Below, one piece after another: positions 12,250 to 25,407 of a stretch of DNA of 64,000 nucleotides (positions are counted from its first letter, which is position 1; each line of letters begins with the position of its first letter). The notes beneath the pieces were generated by a model. The model was not told the origin of the DNA. It saw only the letters and a program-made list of their open reading frames with translations, and ran no database searches. The DNA lies in contig JARHVA010001190.1 of NCBI GenBank assembly GCA_037957365.1, forward strand, positions 623,001 through 687,000, written 5' to 3'. The position numbers and the translations under genes were made by a program. The DNA is from Torreya grandis (lineage: Eukaryota; Streptophyta; Pinopsida; Cupressales; Taxaceae).

Positions 12250-13000
12250 TTGAAAGTTATTGTCAAGGCATTTGTGCACCCAGAAAAATCTCTTTAATTC
12301 AAAAACATTATATTCAACAATCATTTTCTTCTTCTTTTTAGAATTTATTTTTTCTATTAATTCTCTTTTTGTCAAAGATTTTATTTCAAAAAAAAATTAA
12401 ATAAAAATAATAAAAAACTTATATATTAAAAATAATAAATATTAAAAAAATTATTTTTTATTTTTATTTTTCTAAATTAACATTCTACTTATCATAAATA
12501 TTTCATAAATTTATAAAATATTTATAATATCATCATATTTCATTTACAATATAGAAATAAACACAATCATAATATGATTGATATTAAAATTATTTACCAC
12601 ATATTAATAATAATCACTAAAATTGTTTACCACATATTTATAACGTCAAAATTCAAGTTAGATTTAAGAATTGAAGGTAAATATATAACTTATTTAACAA
12701 GACATAGTAGTGGTTATATAACTTATGTTGAATGGACATTAAAATAATAAAAATATTCTAACATCTAGTTGTATGTACATGTCAAATATTGAAGTCTGTC
12801 TAAATGTAATGTTGTCTTACGATAATTACGTTAATAATTTAATTGATACAAATTTAATTAGAGGTTGAGTGTAATTAGATTTATAATTATATTTCCAACA
12901 AATATAATAATACACATATTATCAAATATTTGAAATTTGTTCAACCCAATATAATCATGTAATAATTGGAGTGTATAATTATTGGGAATATTTTTATAAC
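12250..13000 (+). repeat. Ancient direct duplication, copy 1
   Basis: Shares ordered blocks with about 14800-15960: ttattgtcaag-catct, 'attatattc-aac', tttaccacatatttat, 'gaagt-tgtc-aatgtaat', ttaataatttaattg, ttacaattatatttcc-like DNA and 'taatgtaatcatgtaataatt'. This copy lacks the 15551-15662 insertion and so shows the empty site near 12880. The nature of the original unit is unknown. Confidence 0.5.
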
Positions 13001-14921
13001 TTTTCATTCAATATTATTTGAATATAAAGTAATTAGATTGGTTAAATCGTGAAGATCAACAAAAATATATGTAATATTCTCTAATGTATGAGCAGAAATC
13101 ATAAGAGTGTTAAGACATGGTGATACATTTATTATATGGTTGGTATCATGACCTCTAATAATTAAGTGAGTATTAAATTATATTATATTGTTAATTAAAA
13201 TAATATATATAAAAATATAAAAAATAATATATGTAGATTAAAATATGTTGAAATTCAAAATCTTAAATGTAAAATTAAATATTATGATCAATCAAGATCA
13301 TTAATAATTGAATTTAAAATTTTAGTTTAAAAAGTAAAAGATCTAAATCATAAATAATAAATAAATTAGAATTTTAAATCAAAATATATTAATAATATTA
13401 TACTTTATAATGATAAAATTATATGATTTGATGATAAATTATAGTAGAATTAGATACATTCATAATTATGTGAGCATGTGTCTGACCTGATTTTGATCAG
13501 ATATGGAACATTCTGGATGCTTTTGAGACTTAAGGATGATAATTATGATATCAAGTTTTAACAAAAATGGCAAGATTTATTCATTGTAAAATGATATTAT
13601 TGAAAGACATAGCTTGAATCTTAAATTTAATCCATTATTTGTTTTCATAATATGATTTTATCAAAAAAATATTGCATGAGTGAAAGAGATTACACGTCTA
13701 AAGGAAGCTATTAATACTTATTAAAGGCATCAAATATCTAAGTGAGTTTTTGTAAAGTAAATCATAGTAACATACAAAATGGATAGTCAAATAAAAAGGT
13801 TAACTAGGGCAATAGAAGATATGATGAAAACATGCGAGGCAATTTTCTTCCTTTCACAGAGCATATATATAATTACAATAATGGTCTACTATTAGTGTGT
13901 TCCCATTTAATGGTATGCATAAATTTGATTCTTTTTTTTGTGCACTAACTTGGATGAAACAAAAGGTATTTTTTCTCCTACTGCTCATAATAAAAATAAA
14001 TATATAATATCAAATTTGTTATAAAACCATTTTATGTGTCGTTAGTTACAGTCACTTTGTCTTAAGACTAGAAACTTCTTAGAAGACCTTTTGGACCCTT
14101 GTGCCTTTACTTTTTGAGATTTGTATCAGATTATTTTATACAGATTTCAGACTACTATTGTAAATTGCAAGTCAACTTTTAGATATTTGTATCATATTAT
14201 TTTACATATATTTTAGACTTTTATTGTTAATTGTAAAGCAAGTATAAATGTTATACTTTGGGTGTGTTTATAATTGTAGTGGTTGTAGTAGCTATATATT
14301 TTTGTAATAAATACATCTTATGTTATAGTTTACACTGAGCATGAAAGTTACATCAGATGAACACAAGAACTATGCATAAAATATTATTCTATGAAATTTA
14401 TAAAGGAAATCATTTTAGTCTCTATCCTAAGGGGAAAATAATATATATCCTTCATGATTAATAAATATATCGATGTGTTAATATTAAAAAAATAAAATAT
14501 AAAAAATTGCAGAGGAGACATCCCTTGAGAGTCTTGGGACATATTAGACTTCCCAAATTTATATTTTGTAGGGGTTGTAAAATCCCATAATATTTTGGAA
14601 ATGTCCACTAACATCCAATGACATCTTAATAGTGTTTTAGTTTTAAAAACTACTCAGAAACATGAAAGGAAATTTTATCGACATCGAAGTCCCAAAAGCA
14701 TCTAGGTCATCCTATAGTTAATAAAAATAAAGTTAACATGTTCCTTAATATCATTAACAATTTTTATCTTTAAAGCTTAGAAAATCAAAAAATGTGTTTT
14801 AAAGCCTCTTGATTTATTGTCAAGACATCTCTCCACCTTGACTTAAGAATATTATATTCTAACTCTCATTTTCTTTTTCTTTTTATAACTTATTTTATGT
14901 ATTGATTCTCCTCTTATTAAA

Positions 14922-15105
14922 GGTCTCATTAAAAGAAATTTGGTTGAATAAAATGATAGAAGTCTCATGTATTGTGATTAATGGATATAGAAATGACAAC
15001 ATATTGTGAAGTGGGTCTCATTACAAGAATTTTGATTGAATAAAATGATAGAAGGTTCATATATTTGATACAATAAATATAAAAATGATAATATAATATG
15101 AAGTG
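14922..15105. repeat. Two tandem units of about 92 bp
   Basis: ggtctcatta-aagaa-ttt, ttgaataaaatgatagaag, then 'aatataaaaatgataatataa'-like DNA and gaagtg occur twice with a 92-bp step (14922 and 15014). Confidence 0.7.
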
Positions 15106-15550
15106 TGTAATATATATATATATATATAACATGTTTTTTTTTAAATAGAGAGATTGACTTTCTTATTTTATTATTTTAAAAAATTAAGATTTTAAATCTT
15201 ATAAATATATAAATATTTATCATATTATCATATTATACATGAATTAAGAATGATACATCTAAGATACTATTAAAATATTATTACAATATTATTACAATAC
15301 CATTACAATATTATTATGACAATAAAAATGTTTACCACATATTTATGTAATCAATTTTTATGGTACAATTAAAAATATTGCATATCTTATTTCCATTGTA
15401 TTGTATATATAGTTGGATGTCCATGCTTTCAACCTAGACATGTTAAAAATTGAAGTTTGTCCAATGTAATTCTGTTTTGCAATATTTTAGTTAATAATTT
15501 AATTGTTAGACATATTTTATTTGGATGTGAAGTGTAGTTGGGTTTACAAT

Positions 15551-15662
15551 TTTTTTTTTTTTTTAAATTGGTAACCAGTTCTTTTTTAATTTAGGAGAAC
15601 CTTCTAAACCCGTGGGAAGCAATGCCACCTAAAGAGTCAACTACCAATAGCAAGATGGTAAA
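15551..15662 (-). mobile_element. Short poly-A retroinsertion (SINE or truncated LINE 3' end)
   Basis: A 112-bp segment begins with 14 or more T residues on the plus strand (a poly-A tail on the minus strand) and is flanked by the identical 10-bp sequence ggtttacaat at 15541-15550 and 15663-15672. The paralogous DNA near 12880 lacks it. On the minus strand the insert ends in ggttaccaattt plus the A tail and contains ttgctattggtagttgactc. No polymerase III boxes were identified, so a SINE or a 5'-truncated LINE end are both possible. Confidence 0.75.
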
Positions 15663-16342
15663 GGTTTACAATTATATTTCCATCCAAAATAATAGTGAAG
15701 ATGTTATTTAATATTTTTAGTTAGTTCAATTTAATGTAATCTTAATTAGTGAAAATAATGCTATTTAATATTTTTAATTTGTTTAATATAATTTAATCTT
15801 AACTAGTGAAGATGATGTTATTTAATATTTTTAGTTTGTTTAATTTAATGTAATCATGTAATAATTAACGAGTGTGTAATTATTTAAAGTTTGTTTAATT
15901 TAATGTAATTATGTAATAATTGGTGAATGAATAATTATTGTAAATTTTTAGTTCTTATAAATATAATATACGTTTATTTAAAGGAATAATGTTTAGTCAA
16001 TAAATCAATAAAATGTAATTATTTTTATGGAAGTTTCTAAAAAAAATTATTCAGTTTTTAAAAAAATTAAATTATATATATAATTTAATTTAATTTAATT
16101 GGTTGGATTGAATTTACTTACATTTTTTTTAATATTCTTCTAATACAATTTCATTTTAATTTTTAAAATAAAATTTAAAAATATATGTATAAATATTTAA
16201 TTTTATTAATGACATGGACAATACAATTGATACTTGCAATTAATGTCACAACCATTTGTAGTTTATATTTGACATTAAAATTGAGTGAGTTATATTTTAG
16301 AAATGTTAAAATACGATGTGGTTGACTGTCAATTGATATAAA

Positions 16343-16367
16343 CTAGTAGTTGCCCCCATGGTGCAAT
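16343..16367 (-). other. Candidate Helitron 3' end: hairpin plus CTAG
   Basis: Read on the minus strand: TTGCACC, loop ATG, GGGGCAA (7-bp stem with one mismatch), then CTA and CTAG, followed by T in the flanking DNA. Helitrons end in CTRR preceded by a short hairpin and insert between A and T. It lies about 450 bp beyond the helicase C-terminus. The stem is short and the match could be chance. Confidence 0.4.
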
Positions 16368-16820
16368 AAAAGCTAGAGGTTAAATAAAATGAGTTTATAT
16401 TTGGTTTGTTACAATGATAATATATTTTAATTTGTATTTTTTTGCTAAGTCTTTGTGGTTAATCTTTTGTAATTATTTTAGTTTAAAGTCACGTAATTTA
16501 ATTATCAAGTTTGTTGGTCACCTTTGTTGAAATGTTATATAATAGTTATTATAATTTTTATATACATTGAAATTTTGTTATTTTATATATTATATAATTT
16601 ATATTAACATTAGATTGTATAATTTATAGTTTAATATTATATCAGTTTTTATAATTTTTACGAATGATGAAATTGTCATAGTTGTAAAATCTATTGTATG
16701 TGACAGTAGTTTTGAATATCTCTCTTTTTATTTTGATTGTATACAACATTGATTACAAAGTTGAAGTTCTTATGAATAGTGTGGAAGAGGTAGTTCTGTC
16801 AATCTTTTCTCCTCTAATTT

Positions 16821-19800
16821 TCAAATATTTACATATTTGCTTTCTTTCATTCTTGCAAAGTGTTCAAAGGTAAATGTGGGAGAGATGTACATGTCATTGA
16901 TTGCACGTACTCTTGATATGGTAGTGAATGTTAATCTTTGGCACTCAATGTCTCTGACGTCAATTGTTACTTTATTGAGTGTCATTCCTTGTGCTTTATG
17001 TATGGTTAGTGCCCATGCCATTTTTATAGGCATCTACCTGCGATTACCTCATGTAATAAGAACAACTAGCACATGTGTAGGATTCTTTGCATCCCATGGG
17101 GGGGCAGAGTAATTGTTGAATGCAATAATTGTATATATGGATAGGAAGGGTGGTTTTGAATCTAAGTTGTATGTGATGTCTACAATTTATCCAATAGCTC
17201 CATTAACTAATCCTACTTTAACCCATAGATTGGATGTTAGCATAATTTTTTGTTTCTTACATAGAATCATAACTAGCTCAAGTTGAGTACCATTATGATT
17301 AGTTGTAATTATTTGTCTACTTTTTTTGGCTCTACATAAAACAATTGATATGTTAAGTGATTTTAACATGTGTTTATTATGCATTATTGCCAATACATTT
17401 GTTGCATATAAATGTGTAGAGATTTTTAAATTTTCTCGTTCTTCTAGAGGTATGGTTGATGTTTTTCTGGACATGAGCATATTCCAATCTTCTTTTGTTG
17501 GGTTTGCATCTCTCATGTTAGTTAACAAATTTCTGAATTGTATTTGATTTGTTGTGCATCCCTATTGGCAAATATTCATTTCTAATGTAACAAATGTATC
17601 AAATGTGCACCATAGTATGTGCCTAAAAGATATGCTTGCATACATTGGGATTTCATTTGTAGGTGGGAGTTGTCCTAGGTCTCCAATGAGTATAATTGAG
17701 CAACCACCAAAGTCTTTGTTATTTTATTGAGGAAATGCTTCATGCAATCAATTATTTATCTTACTAAGCATCTTTGGCCTTATGAAAATCATTTCATCTA
17801 TGAGCATGTATTTAATGTGTCTCATTTCTTCTTGGAAAGTTATTAATGTTTGTTCCTCCAGTGCTTTCATTTCTTGGATAGGGATATGAAGTGTTAAATG
17901 TATTGTCAATGCATTTATGTTAAATGTTGCAACGCCAATCAGAGGAAGAAGAAGTAGGGGAGACTTTTTATTTCATGAAAGCTTATCCAGGGGGTGTTTG
18001 ATTATGCTTATCAAGTAAGATTTACCTGTCCCTATTGTTCCTTGTACAATCATTTAGAGTGGTGTACCCTTTGGTTCTTTTTTATCATATTGGTGAATTA
18101 TGTTAAAGGTTATATGGTGAGTTCTTGATAACTCATATGATATTGGTTTTTTACTGCACTCAATGTTTGTATCTTTTGGAATTGCACATTGTGAATCTAT
18201 GAATTATTATGCAGTTATGTGTAGGTTGAGTAGGATATCTAAATGATTCTAGTTGTGTATGTTGTCAAAGTCACAGAGTATGAGCATGTTGATGTCATCT
18301 AGCTTAGTGTTTCTAGATGGGTGTGTACAATATATGAATTCCCACTCATGCATTTCCATGCCATGTTCTAGATGTTCTTCATTATCACTTTCATCACTAC
18401 TTGTTTTGACATGGGTATTTTCTTCTATAGGTATTTTCCTAGTATGCCATGGATTATAAGAATATTTCATTTCTTCCCAATGCTTGATAATGTCTACCTT
18501 ATTCAATCCAATGTCTATTGTAATGTTGTAGAATGGTTTTTAAATTAAGAGCTCTATCCAACAAAAATCCTAGTATAATGGTGATTTAATAACAAGCTTG
18601 TACGAGAAATGAGGGAATCTATGAACTATTGATTGGTTTGGTTTATTTATCCATGATTATTTTTCTTCTTACTATTGTAAGACCATGTCCGAGATGCCTC
18701 AATCAGTGGCATTTCATCATTAAAATAAGGGCATATTAGATATGCATCAATCAAATATGGTAGAATGTTTTTGGTAGATGCACTTTGAAGAACTCATCTA
18801 AAAATTTATTTGCCAACAGATAAGGTAGTGAAGGTTTTAGTTGCAAACTATTAAAGGTAGATTTTATAACATGTGGCATGTTTCTTATGAACCTATGTCT
18901 CTCTCAACAATAGTTTATGATAGAAACTTACTATATGCATTTATGACAGTGCTCTCAAATCTAATTGTAGATGATATCCTTGTTAGCATATGATGGTAGC
19001 TTTCAGCTTTTGCTACATATTTTGTTATATATTTGAGCATAGTATGTTGACAAATCACTGGTTGTAAATCTATATTTTCACGTCATATTAAAAGCATGCT
19101 TGCATTATGGATATTGACTCTTTCATCATTTCATGTTGGAAGGTAAGTCTTTTAGCCTTGACTATCAATAGACATGGTTGAATTTACTTGTAATGGCCAT
19201 GGGGCATTATATCTACACGGTAAAGTCATTCCTTTTTTCTTCAAGCATATAGACTCACTTCACTTTGTGTGATGTTGGAATCAGTTTATAAGTTCCATGT
19301 TGTTACGTGTTGATCAAAATATTTCCTTGTAAAATCAACCTTAGCTGCATTTTTTTAATTTAGTGTATCCATGTTCAGAGCATTTTCTAACCATATGAAT
19401 CCATGGATGTGCGTGGGTCCTCTGTGTTTCCATTCGTACCTAAGTATTAAAACTATATTAAATAATTTTAACCTAATTTAGGTTTTATATGTAGATATAA
19501 AATGTTTAAAAACATATGTTCAGTAGTAATACCTGTACCAATAGTCTTTTCTATGAATATGTTTATCAAGAATTTCATCACAAAAGATTGTAAACATTTT
19601 TTCCATGTATAAAGATGCAACATGAGGATTCGTAATTAGGCTTTAATTTTTCCATTAGGTGGTGTTTTTTAGGTTTGAATTTGAGGCTTTTAACATGATT
19701 CTGTGTAGGTATGGCCATCTAGTGTCTATTGCACTCAAGGTGAAGAATAGTGTTGGTGATCCCAGTTGTGTGATCATATATATTAATTCACTTTTGCATT

Positions 19801-20981
19801 TTGACCAAAATACATGTGTACCTCTAAGTGTTGACCTAAAAAGAATTAATTGATCTAGAATACTTGCATTAGGTAGTTGTGTTAAATATTCTTGCAAGTT
19901 TGAAATTATGAGTGGCAAGTTGTCTTCTATGTTTCTCTTTACAAATACTATTGGTGTTGCTTGGCTTCGATGGTGCATAATTAGGCTTAACAAAAAATAA
20001 TAGAAGCATGGGTGGATTTCAAATTGGTTATCTTGATATATTAGTAGGTGCAAAGCATTCGTGTACCTGGATATTTTTAATATGAGGTTGTTGGAACATG
20101 CAAACACATATTGGGAAAAGAGTTGAAAATGCCATAGAAAATAGCCCCTCAGTGTTGTATTCATTGATAGGTGAATTACTAACATCTAGCCAATTAATTA
20201 CAGGTGGGTTTCCACTAGATGTATCATTCACATAGTCTCTTATGCGATTGACCTCTCTTCATGCTTTTGGAAGAGAAGTTACAAATGATGCTTATATCGA
20301 TGTTATGTCATATTCTATCAATGGTATTTGACATATCTTAAATCTCCATTATGATGTGATGGAGTGAGGAGATATTAGTAAGCCTTAATGGCAAAGCATC
20401 TAGTGATTTATAGTCAACTTAAACATCTGCATAGTAGGGTTCATTTTCCATTTTATAGTGCAGAGCTTTGCTAACACATGATTTGCTTACAAAGTAATCA
20501 TATGGTTTGTTCTCCAATATAATTCTTCATAATATTAAGATATCAAGGTCTACAAGCTATCATGGTAGATACTTGACAATAGAAGATATATCTTGTGGGA
20601 AACTAATAGTATGCCCACTATATTTATATTTTCTACCACGTGCATGAGTTACTTGTAGTATTGGATTAACTTTTGCAATGAGCAGTTATTCAACTTGAGT
20701 GTGATCAGATAGAACTTTAGGTTGTATTCTTGGGTCCATATTATTCATTGCAAAAAAGTGATTAATATTTGTTTCACCAATGCATTGATAGTAAGGCTAC
20801 CATGATAATTCCTTATTTGAATGCCTAAATATGATTCTTTACAAATGAAGCATGGATGTATTGCAGAAAGACTATCTATTATTTCACAAAATTTCTTTTG
20901 AGGTTGTCCAATACCCTCATCCATAATTTGTGGGTAAATATTTGTTTTTTTTTGTATGGTATTGAAGCCGCTGACATGCAT
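16821..20981 (-). pseudogene. Helitron Rep/Pif1-like helicase, decayed
   Basis: Rolling-circle replication initiator fused to a Pif1-family helicase. From the N-terminus (high coordinates): a Cys-rich segment IHPCFICKESYLG and a downstream LLIAKVNPILQVTHARG ... GHTISFPQDIS block of the DUF6570 type (about 20900-20560); the Helitron-like N domain with LRGTHVFW and GSPTLFFTLSAIDTRWPYL (20185-19655); NPHVASLYMEKMF (about 19600); the HUH motif in EWKHRGPTHIHGF with the two His at 19403-19411; Walker A GTIGTGKS at 18018-18041; Walker B IDE at 17793-17801; GDLGQLPP near 17658-17690; and the C-terminal MAWALTIHKAQGMTLNKV (17033-16821). Multiple TAA/TAG/TGA codons and frame shifts interrupt it, including a stop just before Walker A. 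No Y-Y catalytic pair was confidently placed. Family assignment is firm; function is lost. Confidence 0.8.
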
Positions 20982-21853
20982 TTATTTTGTCCTTATGTAT
21001 TTCATAATTTAAACAAGCCTTTTTATTTGAGTGTTCACTTCCCATTAGTATCTATAGTGGTCATAATAGAAACATTAATGACTAAATTTTTAAAAGAAGT
21101 ATGTATAGCTAAATTTATACCAACTGAAAATAGTATACTATTTAAATGTCTTTTTTTTAGGGAATTGCTTACTATTAAAAGTTTTTTTAGCAAACCTAGT
21201 CATTGACCATATACATATAGAAATTCCTTCTGTTTGATTGTCTAATATTCCATTTCATTTTTATTTCAATTTTCATAATATCAGTTATTTTTTGAGAATT
21301 ATTTAACTATATTCTACACAATCTATTTCTTTGTTTGATGTCGTTAAAATTATTTGGAATTGGAAAATGCCTTTTTCATTACATTCCCATGCATATTGCT
21401 TAATATCAAAAATAGCATCCAAATTTGTATGTTCTTTGGGCAGGTGTATATCAATACAAAATTAACCATGGGTTAGGATTTTAAAAATTCTAAAAAACAC
21501 CTAGATTTATAATGCACCACTTTAGAAGATCGTAAAATATTCGAATATCTAATTTGTTATAAAATACAAAGAAAGTAAAGGTATATCAAACATCTTACAT
21601 TATGGTGAATAAAATGTTTGAAAATGAATAATTCCAACAAATGGTTTTCAAAATCTATTTTATTTACATATTACATGCATGCAACTAAACACTAGCCATA
21701 ATTGATTATATCAGTTATAGAGTTAACATCTATTAATCTACATCAAATGCATCAAATAAATATGTATTTATAAGTGTAGATTAATATATAATTGCATTCA
21801 ATATGGTACAATGCAATATTCTTTATCATTGTAAATTTTTTATTTTGTTGAAA

Positions 21854-23010
21854 CTATGAAATGGTACTTACAGAATAGTACGTTCCTATTAATTTTCCAA
21901 ACCTCATTAGGTGATGTTGATATCTCTTATAGTTTTTTGTTGTGATACCCATTATTGCAATAGTAACATCATCAAATGTCGTGGACCATATTGTTAATGT
22001 ATCATCTTCCACTATAAAATTCATTACATACTTATATTCATAGTTTTGAACAATAATGTAAAATTTTGGACAATGCCATATTGCATCATTATTTTGAATC
22101 ATTTTCTTTTTACACTGTTTATTGTTGATTAAAGTAGTACAAGAAGGATAATGAAAATTTATCATTTTAATGTGTATTATTGTGGCATCTAATGTAAATG
22201 TATTTGATTGCTTGATAACTCCTGATTTATGGATCTCCCCAATTATTTTATGGTGAGTCAGTCTTACACTAATTGATGCCCCTTGTATAGTTTTCCCAAT
22301 TTATTCAAACCATTCCCTAACCCCATGTGCCTCAGGGATGTCTAGGTTGATAAAAAGTTGTGTATCCAAACTGATTCCTATTATTTTCCCATTATATGAT
22401 TGTAATTTCCCATTTTAGATGGTATTAACTGGAGCCAATTACGACATAGAAGCACATAAATCTACTAGTAGTTTCCCTTCTTTAGCACAAAATCCTCTCC
22501 AAAGGGTTACATAGATGTTGCATTCATAGCTATCTTGCAATATTAGTGTTCTTTTAACATTCAAGGTTCTATCTGGGCTTTTAAAATGAGATGCATTAGT
22601 AATAGATATAACGATACCTATAATGTCAATCTTTGTGTCTAAAATTGCATCTTTAATGTCATTAATTTTTTTGAACTCAAACTAGAATAATGAGATGGTA
22701 AAATCTTTTTCAGAACAATGTTTAACAAAAGATGTCATGTTGAGAATGATCTCCCATGGGCTTTTTGATTTGTTGTATTTCTTGTTGACATATTTTAATG
22801 TGCCATTTGAAATTGCATATATTTTTCTAGCTTGAATCTAACTGAAGTACGGATTTGTTATCTGACTAAAGGAAGTTACAATAATGTCATCTCCCTCACT
22901 ATCAATAATGTCAAAGCTAAAAACCTTCTCCGAACCATTGTTGTTTGTGTAATTATGCAATATCTCCTTTTTTAGTACTCTACCCTTAGTAGTCTAATTG
23001 TTTTGATATG
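21854..23010 (-). pseudogene. RPA1-like (replication protein A large subunit) gene of the Helitron
   Basis: Single-strand DNA binding protein relative, carried by many plant Helitrons and thought to protect or guide the single strand during transposition. Three OB-fold segments can be read in order on the minus strand: first, EKVFSFDIIDSEGDDIIVTS then IYAISNGTLKYVNKKYNKS (about 23000-22740); second, DIIGIVISITNAS ... VKRTLILQDSYECNIYVTLW (about 22690-22440); third, the C-terminal zinc-type OB fold YPSCTTLINNKQCKKKM ... AIWHCPKF with a Cys-x-n-Cys pattern (22165-21854). In-frame stops separate the pieces. It lies directly upstream of the Rep/helicase reading, which supports a single Helitron rather than a host RPA gene. 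Confidence 0.75.
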
Positions 23011-23170
23011 AATTTAAATTTTTGTTTGTAGTTCAAGGCATCCCCTGCATGCATTCTCCTCCAGATGTTTAAGTTTATGTCTTAATGATTTTGATTCATT
23101 TTCCATGTCTATCCATTTTTTAAGATTGAAAATTGTTAGATGGATGAAAACATCTAATGCATTTGTAGTT

Positions 23171-23920
23171 TGTATGGGTGGTGCCCTATAAAATAAATTG
23201 AAAATGTAGTAATGATTAATCTAAAAATGCTTTACTCATTACCTATAATTTTTTTTAAATATAAGATTTGAAGTTTATTAAATATGAATCGTAAACTATT
23301 TGTACAATAATTAATTATAATAAAACTTTTGAGCTAGAATAAAACATATCAGAAATTGACTCTATTTTGTCTCTCTAATAAAACCACGTAATATATTGGA
23401 TACAAATATTTAAGTAAAAATCACATAAAAATTCAAACAACAAAAGAGGTAATCCTTTTATTTTATTATTTACATTTAGGCTCAGAAATCAAGTTGATTT
23501 GAATTGATTTACTTTCTGAATCTTTTTTGCCCTATTCGGACATTGTGATTTGGGCCTAGGATTGAGAACTTGGATTCCATTCCAAGTTAATATATTTTTA
23601 GGTTCATATCTTAAAGCATATTCAATTGTATTATATATTAAGCTAAACCCTCTTGAATATAATTTTTTACCTTTAAACCCTGTGATAAAAATTGTTTAAG
23701 GTTCAATAATTGAGAAACGTTACATTAAGTCCTATTTTATAACGGCCATAGGAAGCCTCTACATTATATGATGTACAATATGAATGATAAAATTTTTTCT
23801 ACAAAAATTATCTTCATTTTGTAGTTATTTGATGATCAAAGACCATATTGGAGTCTCCTTTAATACAATAGCATTTTTTTACTCCTAGTTGCCATGTTGG
23901 TCAAATATATCCAATTAGAA
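23171..23920. other. AT-rich spacer between Helitron and LINE
   Basis: No gene seen. It may contain the Helitron 5' end. Its last 16 bases (23905-23920) are the candidate left target-site duplication of the LINE. Base composition changes sharply at about 23935. Confidence 0.5.
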
Positions 23921-23937
23921 CAATTTTTTGTTTGGAG

Positions 23938-25407
23938 ATGATGGCTGCGAATAGCGAGCAAAGCATGGGCAGCCGAGCTGAAGCCCCCAGGGAGGAACGG
24001 CTTCTGCTGGGGGACTTTGCAGGGAGGTGAGGCGTCCTTCGTGAGTGAGGGCACAAAGATAAAATGGGTGAATGGGTGTTTTCAGCACTCTCAGGAGCGC
24101 CCAGTATTGGTGATTGAGCTAGAGGCTGTGAAGGAGGAGGTGGAATATCTCTCTTCTCATGCTCTAATATGTAAATTCTTGGGTATTCGTATTTCTCTTT
24201 CAACCCTTGAGACATGGATCCGGTGATCGTGGTAGATAGAGGGTGACTTTGACATCATGCTAGCTGGGAACAGCTACTTCATGGTGAATTTTTCCTCTGT
24301 AGCTGACCGGAACAAGATTTTTGAAGGAGGACCTTACTTCTTCGAACATAGTGGGCTTTTTATTAAACCCTGGCATGCTGGATTTAACTCAACGGAAGAC
24401 CTTCTAGCCTGTGTTCTAGTTTGGGTTCGACTGCCGAGATTGCCCTTGGAATTCTAGAATGAAGAGGTCCTGCGCCAGATAGCGGCTCTGATTGGCTCAC
24501 CAACGGCTATAGCACACCAAACATTGGAAAATAAGGTAATTTCCTATGCTCGAATCTGTGTTGACATCAATTTGAATAATCCCCTGCCTGATTCTTTGGA
24601 AATTTGTATGGGACCATCTTCCTAGATTTAGCAGCTGGATTATGAGGCTATTCCATTATGTTGTTGCATCTACCATGCTTATGGGCACCTACACAGGAAA
24701 TGCCCTTAGGCTTCTAATGGAGGAGCTTTAACGGAGGAACCTTCTGGGAATCGAGGAAACAATGATAGCAAAGTACCTGGTCAGATGGCTTATAATAGGA
24801 TGACTCAAACCCGTCTAGGCACTGACACAAAGGGGAAAAATCAACTGCAATACATAGGTATAGACCACGGGGTAGCAAGCTTAAGGGGTCCTGATAAGGA
24901 TGGATTCATTCCTGTTAGACGTCGTGTGAAGGGCAGGGGGTTGAAATAGACAAATTTTAATAGGCAGGTTGAGACGAGTTTCAACCGCTTCGAAGTGCTT
25001 GATGACATGGCAATTGAGGATGGTATTCTAGATATGTTTCAAGGGGAAGAGGCCAAGGGTACAGAGTGGTTTCCTTGCCAAGATGGCTCACAAATCTTAG
25101 AGTAGCACCCAATTCAAGAGTTTGGCCAAGAGGGGCAGGATTGTGTGACCACAGGTCTGCCAGCTCCATGTGATAAGGAAGCTCGATGGGTGGATGTGAT
25201 CAAGAAAATGGAGAATTCTAAGAAAGACAAAGGATCCAATTTAGCGCTTGGCCTCATGCAAAAATCTTTCAAAAAAGCTTTAATCCCTATTACATCAAGA
25301 GCTGGCAGAAGGAAGGATCAGGATAGACTTAAGCTCACAGGTGACTTACTAGTGGAATCGGGGGTTGTGAAGACCCTGGATGAACATTACCCCCTTATCC
25401 ACTCAAT
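23938..25407 (+). pseudogene. LINE ORF1: DUF4283 and CCHC zinc knuckle
   Basis: RNA-binding ORF1 product that would package the LINE transcript. The likely start is the ATG at 23938 (MAANSEQSMGSR... after the first Met), followed by a frame change near 24020. Frame 2 then carries KIKWVNGCFQHSQERPVL, KFLGIRISLSTLETW, GGPYFFEHSGLFIKPWH and LVWVRLPRLPLEF, all typical of DUF4283, and the knuckle CIYHAYGHLHRKCP (about 24665-24710). Broken by one TGA (24224) and several TAG codons; two of these replace the Trp expected after LPLEF and after the GPSS segment. The frame continues without a frame shift into the endonuclease. Confidence 0.8.

Larger units (their letters stand above)
14800..15960 (+). 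repeat. Ancient direct duplication, copy 2
   Basis: Counterpart of 12250-13000, about 2.6 kb downstream, in the same orientation. It is longer because it contains a ~92-bp tandem repeat, three local repeats of ttatttaatatttttagttt and the small retroinsertion at 15551-15662. Confidence 0.5.
11451..16342. other. AT-rich intergenic DNA with an old duplication
   Basis: Very AT-rich, with no supportable gene. Readable parts are an ancient direct duplication (about 12250-13000 against 14800-15960), a two-unit tandem repeat at 14922-15105, a short (TA)n run near 15108-15127 and a small poly-A-tailed insertion at 15551-15662. Short open frames here have no family resemblance. Confidence 0.6.
16343..23170 (-). 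mobile_element. Decayed Helitron (RPA-like gene plus Rep/helicase)
   Basis: On the minus strand an RPA1-like gene (about 23010-21854) is followed by a DUF6570 / Helitron-N / HUH Rep / Pif1 helicase reading (20981-16821), the gene order of plant autonomous Helitrons, which move by rolling-circle transposition. A candidate 3' terminus, a small hairpin followed by CTAG and a T in the flank, lies at 16343-16367. The 5' TC end was not located, so the upper limit is approximate. Many stops and frame changes show it is inactive. Confidence 0.7.
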
